Source: Rosenbergiella gaditana (lineage in GTDB: Bacteria; Pseudomonadota; Gammaproteobacteria; Enterobacterales; Enterobacteriaceae). From it: DNA of 35,690 nt. The notes under the pieces were generated by a model. That model was not told where the DNA came from. It searched no databases and was given only the letters and a program-made list of their open reading frames with translations. Numbering within the stretch: the stretch's first letter is position 1; each line of letters begins with the position of its first letter. Both the position numbers and the translations under genes were made by a program. The stretch covers positions 1-35,690 of the forward strand of contig NZ_JABBFR010000021.1 of the NCBI RefSeq assembly GCF_018494065.1, written 5' to 3'. Below are positions 9,680-20,686 of this stretch, piece after piece.

Positions 9680-10213
9680 TTAAGACTGCAAGACGTCTGC
9701 TAGACGATCTAGACGGCCACGGATACTTCCGTCGATGACCGTATCACCCGCACGGATGATGACGCCTGCCATTACAGACTTATCGATTTTGCAATTCAGC
9801 TTAACTTTGCGTGATAAACGTTTTTCCATCGCGGCACTGATTTTAGCCAGTTGCGCTTCATTCAATGCGCTTGCAGAGATAACGTCGACTTCCGCCGTTG
9901 CTTCATACGCATCACGTAATTGAATAAAGCTTTCCAGAACTGCAGGAAGCGCGGTCAAACGACCATTTGTAGCCATTACCTTCACCAGGTTCTGACCATG
10001 GGCATCAAGTTGATCACCGCACACAGCATTCACAGTGGCAGCCGCTTTTTCAGAGGCAATAGCACCTGAAAGTAAATCAGCGAGCTGCGGAGTGCGAACC
10101 ACTTCTGCGGCAAATGCTAGCATGCTCTGCCAGCGATCAATAGCTTGGTGCTCAACAGCAAAGTCAAAAGCTGCTTTGGCGTAGGGGCGAGCTACAGTAA
10201 TAAGTTCAGACAT
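9680..10213 (-). CDS. atpH: ATP synthase F1 delta subunit
   Basis: The peripheral-stalk subunit that joins F1 to the b dimer. It has 177 residues as in E. coli. It starts [19 protein letters not shown], the helical N-terminal domain that binds alpha, and ends with the segment [22 protein letters not shown] split over the C-terminal domain. It lies 14 bp after atpF within the operon. Confidence 0.97.
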   Translation of the reverse strand: MSELITVARPYAKAAFDFAVEHQAIDRWQSMLAFAAEVVRTPQLADLLSGAIASEKAAATVNAVCGDQLDAHGQNLVKVMATNGRLTALPAVLESFIQLRDAYEATAEVDVISASALNEAQLAKISAAMEKRLSRKVKLNCKIDKSVMAGVIIRAGDTVIDGSIRGRLDRLADVLQS

Positions 10214-10227
10214 CAGCCCCTCCCTCC

Positions 10228-10698
10228 TTACAGTTCAGCGACCAGTTTATCAACGATGTCGCTGTTAGCAGCTTCATCCACGGAACGCTCGATGATTTTC
10301 TCAGCTCCTGCGACAGCCAGTAACGCAACTTGCTTACGTAGCTCTTCACGGGCACGTTTACGTTCAGCATCAATTTCTGCCTGCGCTTGTGCGACGATCA
10401 TAGTACGTTCAGCATCTGCTTCAGCTTTCGCGTCTTCCAGAATCTGTGTACGACGTTTGTTCGCCTGCTCAATAATAACCTGAGCGTCTTCTTTGGCTTT
10501 TTTCAGCTGGTCGGTCGCATTAGCCTGCGCGATATCCAAGTCTTTCTTTGCTTGTTCTGCAGAAGATAAACTGTCAGCAACTTCTTTCTGACGTTTGTCG
10601 ATAGCAGCCATAATTGGCGGCCATACGTACTTCATACAAAAGGCGACGAACAGGATAAATGCGATGGCCTGGCCGAGGATTGTTGCATTAATGTTCAC
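10228..10698 (-). CDS. atpF: ATP synthase Fo b subunit
   Basis: The stator stalk subunit. It has 156 residues, identical in length to E. coli. There is one N-terminal membrane helix (about 5-26, [20 protein letters not shown]), followed by a long, highly charged Ala/Glu/Lys-rich helix (about 30-140) that dimerises as a coiled coil. It is separated from atpE by 110 bp that contain a strong hairpin (10729-10759). Confidence 0.97.
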   Translation of the reverse strand: MNINATILGQAIAFILFVAFCMKYVWPPIMAAIDKRQKEVADSLSSAEQAKKDLDIAQANATDQLKKAKEDAQVIIEQANKRRTQILEDAKAEADAERTMIVAQAQAEIDAERKRAREELRKQVALLAVAGAEKIIERSVDEAANSDIVDKLVAEL

Positions 10699-10728
10699 AG
10701 CACAATGCCTCTCAATAAGTTAACTTGC

Positions 10729-10759
10729 TCTGCCGCTTGTCGTTATAACAAGCGGCAGA
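10729..10759. other. perfect 12-bp stem-loop in the atpE-atpF intercistronic region
   Basis: Arms TCTGCCGCTTGT (10729-10740) and ACAAGCGGCAGA (10748-10759) pair perfectly around a seven-base loop. No T run follows on the minus strand, so it is not a classical terminator. A second stem (CGTCGCC 10792-10798 with GGCGACG 10812-10818) spans the atpE stop codon. Such structures could shield the 3' end of the abundant atpE message and help set the high c-subunit stoichiometry; that role is inferred. Confidence 0.85.
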
Positions 10760-10788
10760 CTCTGTTCTTTCGTTTGTTAGCTTGCTTA

Positions 10789-11074
<286 letters not shown>

Positions 11075-11095
11075 ATCAATAGTGTTATTTAAAAA

Positions 11096-12303
<1,208 letters not shown>

Positions 12304-12396
12304 AACGTGATAATTCCTCTTTAACCTAAAGGGTATTTCGTGTGCTTAAAAAAGCTGCTGTGGTCTCTTAAAGAGTGAACAGCAAAAGCCGTGCAA

Positions 12397-12424
12397 ATTA
12401 TACGGGGAGCACCTACGATTTCAA
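12397..12424 (-). promoter_or_regulatory. atp operon promoter (sigma-70 type)
   Basis: On the minus strand a perfect -10 TATAAT (complement of 12397-12402) is preceded at 16 bp by TTGAAA (complement of 12419-12424). It points into atpI, about 95 bp upstream of its start. It is the only strong hexamer pair I found upstream of atpI. Confidence 0.8.
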
Positions 12425-12926
12425 TCTGTAACTTGCGAAAAGGTGAACAATTATTTAAATTTCTTTCAGAAAAGCGCAATTACGGGGATTATGGGTAAAA
12501 AAATAACGTTAATAACTCAGAACACGGAAGAGAATAGGTGTTTTTATTAACTTAAATAAAACATTTTATAAACATACCGAGAGTCGCAACTGGTTAACAT
12601 TAGTGATTACAAGGTTATTATCACACCTAGATATCATGGACTTTGTAATAGTTGTGACTAATTATTTTATAATAATAGTTAAGCATAAAAGCAAAAATAT
12701 CGTGATATTACACCTTTGCTTTTCGTCCTAACCTACACGTTTATCTAAACACGCGCGGCCTTTTGTGCTTCTATGCTACCAATTCTTTCATTACGATTCC
12801 TTCCATTCCTACAGAGTAGGAGTCATTGTTCAAAGTTTTTGCATATGCCAACGTGCAAAAATTGAGCACATCAATATTTTATTCTTTGTAACCATATAAT
12901 TAAATTGGATTTTTAATAGTCTTTAT
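12425..12926. other. AT-rich intergenic region upstream of the atp promoter; no gene seen
   Basis: About 500 bases between the atp promoter and the rsmG terminator. It is strongly AT-rich with frequent TTAA, ATTA and TTAT runs. No open frame with a ribosome binding site, no DnaA box and no tRNA-like fold was found. E. coli also has a long gap here. Binding of nucleoid proteins such as H-NS, Fis or IHF is plausible from composition alone but is not shown. Confidence 0.6.
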
Positions 12927-12953
12927 GAAAAAAGGAACCTAAACGGTTCCTTT
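12927..12953 (-). terminator. rho-independent terminator of mnmG-rsmG
   Basis: The minus strand reads AAAGGAACC, loop GTTTA, GGTTCCTTT and then more T residues. The stem is nine base pairs and perfect (12931-12939 with 12945-12953). It starts directly after the rsmG stop. Confidence 0.92.
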
Positions 12954-12955
12954 GA

Positions 12956-13576
12956 TTAGATTTTTTTAAGTATAACTAAATGTCGCTCTTCATCAAGCTG
13001 AGGCACCATCAATCGGTGTGCGGTATCGATCTCAATGTTTGAGGGTAAAGATTCGCACTCTTCAGCTGGATATTGGCCCTTTAATGCATAAAAACGACCA
13101 TGGCCTTCAGCCGGAAGATGCTGACACCAGTGCAACATATCATTGATTGAAGCAAAAGCTCGGCTTATCACACCATCAAACGGTGGTGACGCAGGATATT
13201 CTTCAACACGAGATTGCACTGGTACAATATTTTCGAGTTTCAGCTCATGTTGTACCTGCTTTAAGAATCTAACACGTTTTCCCAAGCTATCGAGTAACGT
13301 AAATTCAGCATCAGGCTTTACAATAGAAAGCGGAATACCGGGTAATCCAGGCCCAGTCCCCACATCAATAAAACGTCTGCCCTGTAAATAAGGCGCGACA
13401 ACAATACTGTCCATAATATGGCGTACGATCATCTGTTGCGGGTCACGGACAGAGGTAAGGTTGTAGGCTTTATTCCACTTATCTAATAACTCGACATAAG
13501 CGACCAGTCGTTGTTTTTGTTGATCGGTTAGGGTAATAGCCGACTGATTAAGAAGTTTTGAAAGTTGTGTAATCAC
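12956..13576 (-). CDS. rsmG: 16S rRNA (guanine527-N7)-methyltransferase
   Basis: Methylates G527 of 16S rRNA with S-adenosylmethionine; its loss gives low-level streptomycin resistance in E. coli. It has 206 residues (E. coli 207). The SAM-binding motif [20 protein letters not shown] lies at about 67-86, followed by [14 protein letters not shown], as in the family. It lies 49 bp after mnmG and is probably co-transcribed with it. Formerly gidB. Confidence 0.97.
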   Translation of the reverse strand: MITQLSKLLNQSAITLTDQQKQRLVAYVELLDKWNKAYNLTSVRDPQQMIVRHIMDSIVVAPYLQGRRFIDVGTGPGLPGIPLSIVKPDAEFTLLDSLGKRVRFLKQVQHELKLENIVPVQSRVEEYPASPPFDGVISRAFASINDMLHWCQHLPAEGHGRFYALKGQYPAEECESLPSNIEIDTAHRLMVPQLDEERHLVILKKI

Positions 13577-13625
13577 AGAATCTATTCCGAAAGGGAGAGA
13601 AAGTTTTCACTTCCTCTCAAAAGAC

Positions 13626-15515
13626 TTATGCGCTTTTCCGCAGCAATCCTTGCTTTTTAAGCCAAATTAGCAAAATTGAAATGGCAGCAGGGGTGATACC
13701 AGAAATACGGGAAGCTTGACCAATTGAAGAGGGTTTGTGGTCGTTAAGCTTAGCCACCACTTCATTCGATAACCCATTCACATTTTTATAGTCGAGATCG
13801 ACAGGAAGTAACGTATTTTCATTACGTAAGTGTCGGGTGATCTCTTCTTTCTGGCGGGCAATATACCCTTCGTACTTAACTTGTATTTCAACTTGCTCGG
13901 CAGCCAAAGGATCGCTAACGGATGGCGTAAATAATGATAATTCGGTCAAGGCTTGATAGGTCATTTCAGGCCTACGCAGTAGATCTTCACCGTTCGCTTC
14001 TTTGGTTAATGCCGCACTCAGCACTTGATTTAACGCTTCAATGTTCGCTGATTTTGGATGAATCCAAATATCACGTAAACGCTGACGCTCAAGCTCAATC
14101 ATTTCCAGTTTTTGGTTAAAAGCGGTCCAGCGAGCATCATCAACCAGTCCTAATTCTCGACCAATCGCGGTTAAACGTAAATCGGCATTATCCTCACGTA
14201 GCATTAAGCGATATTCAGCACGTGAAGTAAACATACGGTAGGGCTCTTTGGTGCCGAGTGTACAGAGATCATCAGCTAAGACCCCGATATAAGCTTCATC
14301 ACGTCTTGGCGTCCACGCATCTTGCTCTGAGGCGTAGCGTCCAGCATTTAATCCTGCAAGTAACCCTTGCGCTGCGGCTTCTTCATAACCGGTTGTCCCA
14401 TTGATCTGTCCAGCGAAGAATAAACCGTGAATATGCTTACTCTCCAGTGACAGTTTTAGATCGCGTGGGTCAAAAAAGTCATATTCAATCGCATAACCAG
14501 GCCGAATGATGCGAGCATTTTCCAATCCTTTCATCGAGTGGACGATTTGCATTTGGACATCGAAAGGTAGACTGGTTGAGATACCGTTAGGATAAATCTC
14601 GTTACTGGTCAGCCCTTCAGGTTCTAAGAAAATCTGGTGTGCATTGCGATCAGCAAAGCGCATCACTTTATCTTCGATCGAAGGACAGTAGCGTGGGCCA
14701 ATACCTTCAATGATCCCCGCATACATTGGACTACGATCCAAATTATTACGGATCACTTCATGAGTCTGTTCGTTAGTATAGGTGATATAACACGCCATTT
14801 GTTCTGGATGTTGCGCAGCATTTCCCATGAATGAGAATACCGGGCTAGGGTTATCACCGTGTTGTGGGGCTAATTGACTAAAGTCGATAGTACGCGCATC
14901 AATACGTGGCGGAGTACCTGTCTTTAAACGATCGACACGTAGAGGCAGTTCACGTAAACGGCGAGCCAGTGGGATCGAAGGCGGATCACCTGCACGGCCA
15001 CCACTAAAGTTATCGAGACCAATATGAATTTTACCGTCTAAGAAGGTTCCAACGGTGAGTACCACAGAACGAGCTTTAAATTTTAAGCCCATTTGAGTAA
15101 CAGCCCCTACAACCTGATCGTTTTCTACGATCAGATCATCAACGGCCTGTTGGAATATCATTAAATTAGGCTGGTTTTCGAGTGCAGTCCTTACCGCTTG
15201 ACGGTAAAGAACTCTGTCTGCCTGCGCACGGGTTGCCCGTACCGCGGGACCTTTGCTGCTGTTTAGTATCCTAAACTGAATGCCTGCATGATCGATCGCT
15301 GTTGCCATCAATCCACCCAAGGCGTCCACTTCCTTAACCAGATGGCCTTTACCGATACCGCCGATCGCCGGATTGCAGGACATCTGTCCCAATGTATCGA
15401 TATTGTGAGTCAACAATAGCGTTTTTTGGCCCATACGAGCCGCAGCCATTGCTGCTTCTGTGCCAGCATGACCCCCACCAATGACAATAACGTCAAAAGG
15501 ATCTGGATAAAACAT
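13626..15515 (-). CDS. mnmG: tRNA uridine-5-carboxymethylaminomethyl modification enzyme MnmG
   Basis: A FAD-dependent enzyme that, with MnmE, builds the cmnm5 group on wobble U34 of several tRNAs. It has 629 residues, as in E. coli. The N-terminal dinucleotide-binding motif is [20 protein letters not shown]. It also has the conserved [34 protein letters not shown] and [20 protein letters not shown], and the C-terminal helical domain ending [16 protein letters not shown]. It is transcribed away from oriC, the usual arrangement (gidA). Confidence 0.99.
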   Translation of the reverse strand: MFYPDPFDVIVIGGGHAGTEAAMAAARMGQKTLLLTHNIDTLGQMSCNPAIGGIGKGHLVKEVDALGGLMATAIDHAGIQFRILNSSKGPAVRATRAQADRVLYRQAVRTALENQPNLMIFQQAVDDLIVENDQVVGAVTQMGLKFKARSVVLTVGTFLDGKIHIGLDNFSGGRAGDPPSIPLARRLRELPLRVDRLKTGTPPRIDARTIDFSQLAPQHGDNPSPVFSFMGNAAQHPEQMACYITYTNEQTHEVIRNNLDRSPMYAGIIEGIGPRYCPSIEDKVMRFADRNAHQIFLEPEGLTSNEIYPNGISTSLPFDVQMQIVHSMKGLENARIIRPGYAIEYDFFDPRDLKLSLESKHIHGLFFAGQINGTTGYEEAAAQGLLAGLNAGRYASEQDAWTPRRDEAYIGVLADDLCTLGTKEPYRMFTSRAEYRLMLREDNADLRLTAIGRELGLVDDARWTAFNQKLEMIELERQRLRDIWIHPKSANIEALNQVLSAALTKEANGEDLLRRPEMTYQALTELSLFTPSVSDPLAAEQVEIQVKYEGYIARQKEEITRHLRNENTLLPVDLDYKNVNGLSNEVVAKLNDHKPSSIGQASRISGITPAAISILLIWLKKQGLLRKSA

Positions 15516-15599
15516 GAAGTGTACCTCGGTTGATGAAATCTTTCGGACTGGATGTCCAGGTGATGAATTCTACTTAAATTATCGCATTGGGGAAAGTGG

Positions 15600-15905
15600 C
15601 TCGATCCTTAAGGTTTAAAAGAAAGATCTTTATTCTGTATATGATCTTTCTGTTAGATCTACTATTAGGATCGACCTTTTCTGTGGATAACCATTAATTC
15701 TTCAACAATATCAGGATATTCAATGGGATCATTTCATGTGAATGATCGGTGATCGTTATCCGTATAAGCTGGGATCAAGATCGGTAGTTATGCACAGCTC
15801 AATTCTTAACCTAAAGTTATAAGGTGGATAACCACCGGTTTTGAGCATGATTGCCGCATAGTTATCCACAAAGATTGGATGATCTTTATGATAAAAACAG
15901 AGTAA
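15600..15905. other. oriC: chromosomal replication origin oriC
   Basis: Lies between mnmG and mioC as in E. coli. Three AT-rich 13-mers starting with GATCT lie at 15625, 15643 and 15656, which is the duplex-unwinding element. Five DnaA-box-like sites follow: R1 TGTGGATAA (15682-15690), the R5M-like TCCGTATAA (15759-15767), R2-like TTATGCACA (15788-15796), R3-like GGTGGATAA (15823-15831) and R4 TTATCCACA (15862-15870). Only R1 and R4 are perfect strong boxes, the pattern of the E. coli origin. Many GATC sites mark it for Dam methylation and SeqA. The stretch GTGAATGATCGGTGATCGTT and GTATAAGCTGGGATCA are nearly the same as in E. coli. Confidence 0.97.
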
Positions 15906-15945
15906 AAAACTAGGGATCTAGAAAAAAAGACGATCTAACACGGGG

Positions 15946-16386
15946 TTAAATCTTCTCTATCCACTCCACCAGCCACGCTTCAGCCGGATCTTCAGGGATT
16001 TCGTGTTCCATTACATCTATCTCTAAACGATCACCAACACGTGTGGCACCGAGCTGAGTTAATTGCTCATCTAATGTCTTTATTGCACCGCAGAAGAGAT
16101 CATACTCTTTATTACCCAATCCAATCGCCCCATAGCGGACTGCGCTGAGGTCTGGCTTTTGCTCGGTCAAGGCTTCACTAAAGTCGAGCAGGTTGTCAGG
16201 TAATTCCCCGGCACCATGCGTGGAGGTGACAATGATCCAAATTCCTTCTAACGGGACTTCATCAAGCTCTGCGCCATGAAGTAATTCACTGGTATGACCT
16301 GCTTCGCTTAATTTATCCGCGAGATGTTCTGCAACATACTCGGCACTCCCCAGTGTGCTACCCGTAATAAAAGTAATTTCAGCCAT
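15946..16386 (-). CDS. mioC: flavodoxin-like protein MioC
   Basis: A small FMN-binding flavodoxin, reported to support biotin synthase activity in vitro. It has 146 residues (E. coli 147). The FMN phosphate loop is ITGSTLGSAEYVAE (5-18), followed by VTSTHGAGELPDN and GAIGLGNKEYDLFCGA as flavin-contacting loops. It is transcribed toward and into oriC, as in E. coli, where its transcription can influence the origin. The ATG is preceded by GAGGAGG. Confidence 0.95.
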   Translation of the reverse strand: MAEITFITGSTLGSAEYVAEHLADKLSEAGHTSELLHGAELDEVPLEGIWIIVTSTHGAGELPDNLLDFSEALTEQKPDLSAVRYGAIGLGNKEYDLFCGAIKTLDEQLTQLGATRVGDRLEIDVMEHEIPEDPAEAWLVEWIEKI

Positions 16387-16410
16387 ATGCCCTCCTCAAT
16401 AAAGGCGGCT

Positions 16411-16526
16411 ATTGTACTCGGTGATCAAGCAGTGATCCACCTGTGGATAATAGGGGGATTATTATTTTTTAACTATTTAGGAAAGATTGAGCACTGTGGA
16501 TCAAAGCGATAATAACTTTATCCACA
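16411..16526 (-). promoter_or_regulatory. mioC promoter region with two perfect DnaA boxes
   Basis: The minus strand carries a -10 TACAAT (complement of 16411-16416) with a weak -35 about 17 bp upstream. Perfect DnaA boxes lie at 16442-16450 (TGTGGATAA) and 16518-16526 (TTATCCACA). DnaA represses mioC in E. coli, so the same coupling of mioC to origin activity is likely here. The second box lies just after the asnC stop codon. Confidence 0.75.
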
Positions 16527-16539
16527 GCGTGCGTGTACG

Positions 16540-17001
16540 TTACGCTTTGATCGGACGATCGATCGGGTTTTGTAAGGAGATTAAGGTTTCTGTTGACTGT
16601 ATTTCATCAATGGTCTGGATTTTATTAACCAACACATGCTGTAGCGCATCGATAGATCGACACATGACTTTAATAAAGACACTGTAGTGGCCAGTGGTGT
16701 ACCAAGCTTCGACGACCTCATCGAGTGCCTCGAGCTTTTGTAACGCGGCAGGGTAGTCACGCGCACTTTTCAAAATAATACCAATAAAGCAGCAGACATC
16801 GAACCCCAGTTTACGGGGATCTACCGCAATATGGGTGCCGGTGATGACGCCACTTTGGCGCATTTTTTCGACGCGAACGTGGATGGTCCCAGCGCTTACG
16901 CCAAACATCTTCGCCAGTTCGGCATAGGGCGTTTTTGCCTGTTTGAGTAAGACATTAAGGATATCTCGATCCAGTTCATCGAGTTGAGAGGCATCAGACA
17001 T
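16540..17001 (-). CDS. asnC: Lrp/AsnC-family regulator AsnC
   Basis: Feast/famine regulator; in E. coli it senses asparagine, activates asnA and controls itself. It has 153 residues (E. coli 152). The N-terminal HTH (about 7-55) reads DRDILNVLLKQAKTPYAELA then FGVSAGTIHVRVEKM. The C-terminal RAM ligand domain includes CCFIGIILKSARDYPAAL and YTTGHYSVFIKVMCRSIDAL. An AAGGA ribosome binding site precedes the ATG. Its usual target asnA is not next to it here; ovoA occupies that place on the same strand. Confidence 0.95.
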   Translation of the reverse strand: MSDASQLDELDRDILNVLLKQAKTPYAELAKMFGVSAGTIHVRVEKMRQSGVITGTHIAVDPRKLGFDVCCFIGIILKSARDYPAALQKLEALDEVVEAWYTTGHYSVFIKVMCRSIDALQHVLVNKIQTIDEIQSTETLISLQNPIDRPIKA

Positions 17002-17014
17002 ATAACAATCCTTG

Positions 17015-17043
17015 AAAAAACAAACGCCCTATCGGGCGCTTGT
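17015..17043 (-). terminator. rho-independent terminator of ovoA
   Basis: On the minus strand ACAAGCGCCC, loop GATA, GGGCGTTTGT (17020-17043, one G-U pair) runs into TTTTT. It sits three bases after the ovoA stop and ends about 15 bases before the asnC start, which leaves very little room for a separate asnC promoter. Confidence 0.88.
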
Positions 17044-17046
17044 TAT

Positions 17047-19173
17047 CTACGCTCTGCGGCGCCAATAGCTTGCTTGCGCCAGTGTATATTGATGTTTACG
17101 AGCCGTCTCACGGATGACAAAAGGAACATCTTCAGTTGGCCGAATCTCCTCAAAATCATCGCGTAATAATCGTTGCAATGTTTGGTAGGTAGTGACGGCT
17201 TCACCATTCTCGCGAATCCCCCCTAACCAATTTTCCTTAGGCGTATACTCTTCTAACCAAGTATAAGGTGAAGAGAGCATCAATACGCCGCCGGGCTTAA
17301 GTAACGTGCTAAGACTCTTAAGGAAACGTTTTGGCTCGCGTAAGCGATCAATCAGGTTTGAGGCAAAGATAAGATCATACTCAGCGTGTGTCACCTTTAA
17401 ATTACAGGCATCCCCTTGTTTAAAGTCGACCTTTTGCCATTGTTCGGCGGTTATCGACAAATCGGTAAGGCGGACTTGGCGGTAATCAACCAGATCACCT
17501 TCGGTCGGAAGGGCATAACGAAAATCTTCTCCGGTCATTAGTTGTAAAGCCACATCAATAAAGCGCGCTGAATAGTCGATACCGGTTACCCGATCAAAAT
17601 ATCGACTGAGTTCAAAGCTGGCACGGCCCGTGGCGCAGCCGAGATCCAAGGCATGAAGGGTGCTTAGACAATGTGGGATGATCTTCTCGACTAATGCTTT
17701 GGCATAATTTTCCACGGAGAACAGGTTATCGCCGTACTGAAAGTCGAGATATTGAGCGACCATGGTGTCGGTTTCGTAAGGATTTTTGAGCATAGTTTCC
17801 TGATGAGTCGATTCTACGTAGCGAAAGCCAGCATGTTGAAAAAAGTGGCGACGAAAAGCATAACGTGCTGCTTTTAAAGCTTCATTACCGGTTGATATCC
17901 AGCTACCGCCTTTTATCAAATTATGTTTACCATCGAAGGTGGGGGTAGAAAAATCGTCATAAAGGGCATGAACTTCAAAGCCTTGGTAACCATTAATCGG
18001 AGTGGTGGTCCATTGCCAGACATTCCCGACAATATCGAAGAAATCCCCCTGTGCAAAATAGGTTACCGGACACGAAGAGGCCCAGCCTTGTAAATTAAGA
18101 TTCCCGATAGGGCTTTGCCAGTCAGGGTGGTCTCCAGTGACTTGATTACGCAACCAAGCCCATTCCCCTTCGCTGGGTAATTGGATTGAGCGGCCTATTT
18201 TCGCCGATTTCCATCGGCAAAAAGCAGAGGCTTCTAGCTGATTCACCTCGACGGGCCAATCCCAAGGAAAGGGGATTTCTTCGGCGAGGACGCGAAGCTT
18301 GAGGTGATCGGGATACGTAATATCACCGACCCAAAATGTGGGTTTATCGGCTTGTGTATAGGTCTTCCATCCCCAGCCTTCTTCATCCCACCACTCTGAG
18401 TGTTGATAGCCACCATCACGGACAAATTCGTAAAACTCGGCGTGGCTGACGAGCATTTTACTGGCGGAAAAAGGGGATATTTGTTGGATCTGTTGCCCAT
18501 ACTCGTTATCCCAGCCGTAGTAATCATCCTCCTTACCTAGCGTCAACTTCCCTCCTGCTTGGGGGATCAGCGTATTGTGAGGGATATTCTGCCGGTTGGG
18601 CTCAAAGAGAGGGCAAACCGGCCAAACCGCTTGCGGTGTCACCCAACGGACAGGAAGTTGACGGATCAGTACACTGGAGGTTTCGAGGTGAATGCGTTCA
18701 TGCTCGATACCCATTAATATCGCCCAAGCGGGATCATTCCAACCAATAGGTAACGTGAGGGGAAGGTGAGTGATCACCTCAATAACCCGTAGTCGAACGC
18801 GGTCGCGATAGGCTTGTACGGCTGCAGGGGTAGGCCAGGCGTAATGGTCGTCATTGAGATCATCCCAACTCATCTCATCGACACCAATCGCCATCATCGC
18901 TTCCATACGTTCATCGATCCGCTGCGAAATGTAGCCACCGGCAATCAATTTATTAATAAAGAAGGTGGCGGTATGGGCGTAATAAAAAATCAGGGGATGA
19001 CGAAGCGGAATCGCTTTGGTTGTCCAAGCTTTTTCTTCCGTTATACAGGTAAACAATTGCTCGTAGGTGTGCCAAGTTACCTGAAAGTAGTCGAGAAGTT
19101 GTTGACGTTTATGCTCTGGACTAGAGCCAGAGAGCGAAGGGGTAAAAGCTGGTGTTAACGTTGTAGTCTTCAC
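17047..19173 (-). CDS. ovoA: 5-histidylcysteine sulfoxide synthase / 4-mercaptohistidine N-methyltransferase OvoA
   Basis: Ovothiol biosynthesis: a non-haem iron enzyme that joins cysteine to C5 of histidine with O2, fused to a methyltransferase. It has 708 residues. The N-terminal DinB-like domain carries the iron-ligand motif HxxxHxE (His158, His162, Glu164 in GIEHERIHLE) and an upstream His (YYAHTA, His67). The formylglycine-generating-enzyme-like domain (about 205-455) shows GKEDDYYGWDNEYG, IVGNVWQWTTTPINGY and LIKGGSWISTGNEALKAARY. The C-terminal SAM domain opens with HALDLGCATGRASF (about 507-520). It starts with GTG after AAGGA. OvoA from Erwinia tasmaniensis was among the first characterised. 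An adjacent OvoB-type PLP lyase is not seen. It lies between viaA and asnC, in the slot of asnA. Confidence 0.96.
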   Translation of the reverse strand: MKTTTLTPAFTPSLSGSSPEHKRQQLLDYFQVTWHTYEQLFTCITEEKAWTTKAIPLRHPLIFYYAHTATFFINKLIAGGYISQRIDERMEAMMAIGVDEMSWDDLNDDHYAWPTPAAVQAYRDRVRLRVIEVITHLPLTLPIGWNDPAWAILMGIEHERIHLETSSVLIRQLPVRWVTPQAVWPVCPLFEPNRQNIPHNTLIPQAGGKLTLGKEDDYYGWDNEYGQQIQQISPFSASKMLVSHAEFYEFVRDGGYQHSEWWDEEGWGWKTYTQADKPTFWVGDITYPDHLKLRVLAEEIPFPWDWPVEVNQLEASAFCRWKSAKIGRSIQLPSEGEWAWLRNQVTGDHPDWQSPIGNLNLQGWASSCPVTYFAQGDFFDIVGNVWQWTTTPINGYQGFEVHALYDDFSTPTFDGKHNLIKGGSWISTGNEALKAARYAFRRHFFQHAGFRYVESTHQETMLKNPYETDTMVAQYLDFQYGDNLFSVENYAKALVEKIIPHCLSTLHALDLGCATGRASFELSRYFDRVTGIDYSARFIDVALQLMTGEDFRYALPTEGDLVDYRQVRLTDLSITAEQWQKVDFKQGDACNLKVTHAEYDLIFASNLIDRLREPKRFLKSLSTLLKPGGVLMLSSPYTWLEEYTPKENWLGGIRENGEAVTTYQTLQRLLRDDFEEIRPTEDVPFVIRETARKHQYTLAQASYWRRRA

Positions 19174-19204
19174 GATAGTCGCTTTCCTTGATGATTATGT
19201 TCAC

Positions 19205-19213
19205 ACTATAGCA
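19205..19213 (-). promoter_or_regulatory. possible extended -10 promoter for ovoA
   Basis: In the 52-bp viaA-ovoA gap the minus strand reads TGCTATAGT, an extended -10 (TGn plus TATAGT). No good -35 is present. No hairpin terminator separates viaA from ovoA, so read-through from ravA-viaA is an alternative source of transcript. Confidence 0.4.
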
Positions 19214-19225
19214 GCCCCTTACTAT

Positions 19226-20686
19226 TTAGCGCCGGACGTAGCGTTTTAAGCGGCTTTTTAGTCCTGTATCAAAAGGCCAGATAAAATCAAAAATAGATAG
19301 CAACCGCGGCTTTCCGTGAGCAGAAAGTGTAACGGCATGAAATCGTTGTTGATGTGCCTGTTGTTGCTGGCGAATCTGTTGCTGGGTCTCTTCGCTTAGG
19401 CGTTGCGCGACAAAGTCGGAAATCACTACGACATCGGCTTCCTGCCACGTGTCGGTTTGCAATAGGTTTACGGCTTCTTCCAAGCAATGTTCAATATCCG
19501 TGCCTCCTCGAAAACGTTGGCTCAGAAAACGGATCAGTTGAGGCATACCACTCTCCGCCGTTAATTCATATTGAATGATTTCTTGGGTAAACATCATCAC
19601 AAAGCAGCGACGGTTCTCTTGAAATGCAATCTTGAGTAGCGCTAAACAAAAAGCTTTTGCGCAGCGCTCATTGAAGCCACCCATTGAGCCTGAGGTATCA
19701 ACACACACAATAAATGGGCCTTTGGGTTGCTGCTCTTTTTCCTGATAGATGACCGGGCGTTGCTGTGTAATATACTGGTGATCTTCGCCCTGCAGCTGAT
19801 AGGTGAGTAGCCGCTTTTCAATCAGCTTGCGATAAAATTCAATTTCTAACTCATTTAAGCTCAGTGATGCGAGTTCCGGTGGAAGGAGTCTTAACACATC
19901 ATCACTCTGATGCACACCTTGCACCTCTTCCGGAAAAGAACAGGTGATGGATTGTAAGCGTTGTTCGACACCTAGCTGTGTATTATCTGCTGCTACGGCC
20001 TTGGACTCTCGGCTACGGCCCAGTTTTTGTGCCAGCTCGTTGAGCTGCGGCTGTGATCGTAAAAAATGGCTGTACTCGGTCAAACGCTCGCTATCAGCGG
20101 TGTGCAACGATGACTTGCTGAGGTCCCATAGTCGGCCATGGCTCATCTCTTCGTCATCATTTAATAGCGGAGCCAGGAAACCACTCATCGCTAATTGTTT
20201 TTTTAATTCTTCTATTAATCTCTGTTTATGTTGTTCTAAGAGATCGTCATTAAGCGTCAAGGCTTGAAGAGTAAGATTCATTCGCCAGCGCTGTATAAAT
20301 AAACTATGTTGGGCTGGAGTCAGCGACTCTCCTTCCGTCTGCTTCAATAAGCTTTGCGCTTCTTCGTAAAAAGGAGAATTCAGTAGCGCTAGCTGCTGAC
20401 AAGTTTGTTGCAGTTGCTGCGTAAATTGATAATAGGTCAGACCAAGCGTTTGCGTATAGAAAGCGAATTCTTGGGCTAATTTATCGGGGACAGGGGTGTC
20501 TTTCAGTTGTTGAGTGATTGAGGCTTTAATCTGCGGCAACTCACGTTGCAGCATTTTCTTTAATTTTGGACTTTTTTCGAAAAGCAGGACCAATTGTGGC
20601 GCGGTTAGCACTGTCGCCAGAAAATCATTGAGGTTAATACTGTCATTAAGCGTTAGTAAGTTTAGCAATGTATCGAGGGAGATCAT
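19226..20686 (-). CDS. viaA: VWA-domain protein ViaA, partner of RavA
   Basis: A MoxR-associated VWA protein that stimulates the RavA ATPase and, in E. coli, is linked to respiratory complexes and aminoglycoside sensitivity under low oxygen. It has 486 residues (E. coli 483). The N-terminal half is helical and rich in Leu/Gln. The C-terminal von Willebrand A domain starts at about 324 with the MIDAS motif [13 protein letters not shown] (DxSxS at 330-334) and continues with [15 protein letters not shown] and VVISDFVAQ. Its ATG overlaps the ravA stop by four bases (ATGA), indicating translational coupling. Confidence 0.96.
   Translation of the reverse strand: MISLDTLLNLLTLNDSINLNDFLATVLTAPQLVLLFEKSPKLKKMLQRELPQIKASITQQLKDTPVPDKLAQEFAFYTQTLGLTYYQFTQQLQQTCQQLALLNSPFYEEAQSLLKQTEGESLTPAQHSLFIQRWRMNLTLQALTLNDDLLEQHKQRLIEELKKQLAMSGFLAPLLNDDEEMSHGRLWDLSKSSLHTADSERLTEYSHFLRSQPQLNELAQKLGRSRESKAVAADNTQLGVEQRLQSITCSFPEEVQGVHQSDDVLRLLPPELASLSLNELEIEFYRKLIEKRLLTYQLQGEDHQYITQQRPVIYQEKEQQPKGPFIVCVDTSGSMGGFNERCAKAFCLALLKIAFQENRRCFVMMFTQEIIQYELTAESGMPQLIRFLSQRFRGGTDIEHCLEEAVNLLQTDTWQEADVVVISDFVAQRLSEETQQQIRQQQQAHQQRFHAVTLSAHGKPRLLSIFDFIWPFDTGLKSRLKRYVRR

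Noticed and set aside
12425..12926. Possible small gene or RNA in the atpI-rsmG gap
   Set aside because: I found no frame with a ribosome binding site and no strong hairpin other than the rsmG terminator; left as noncoding.
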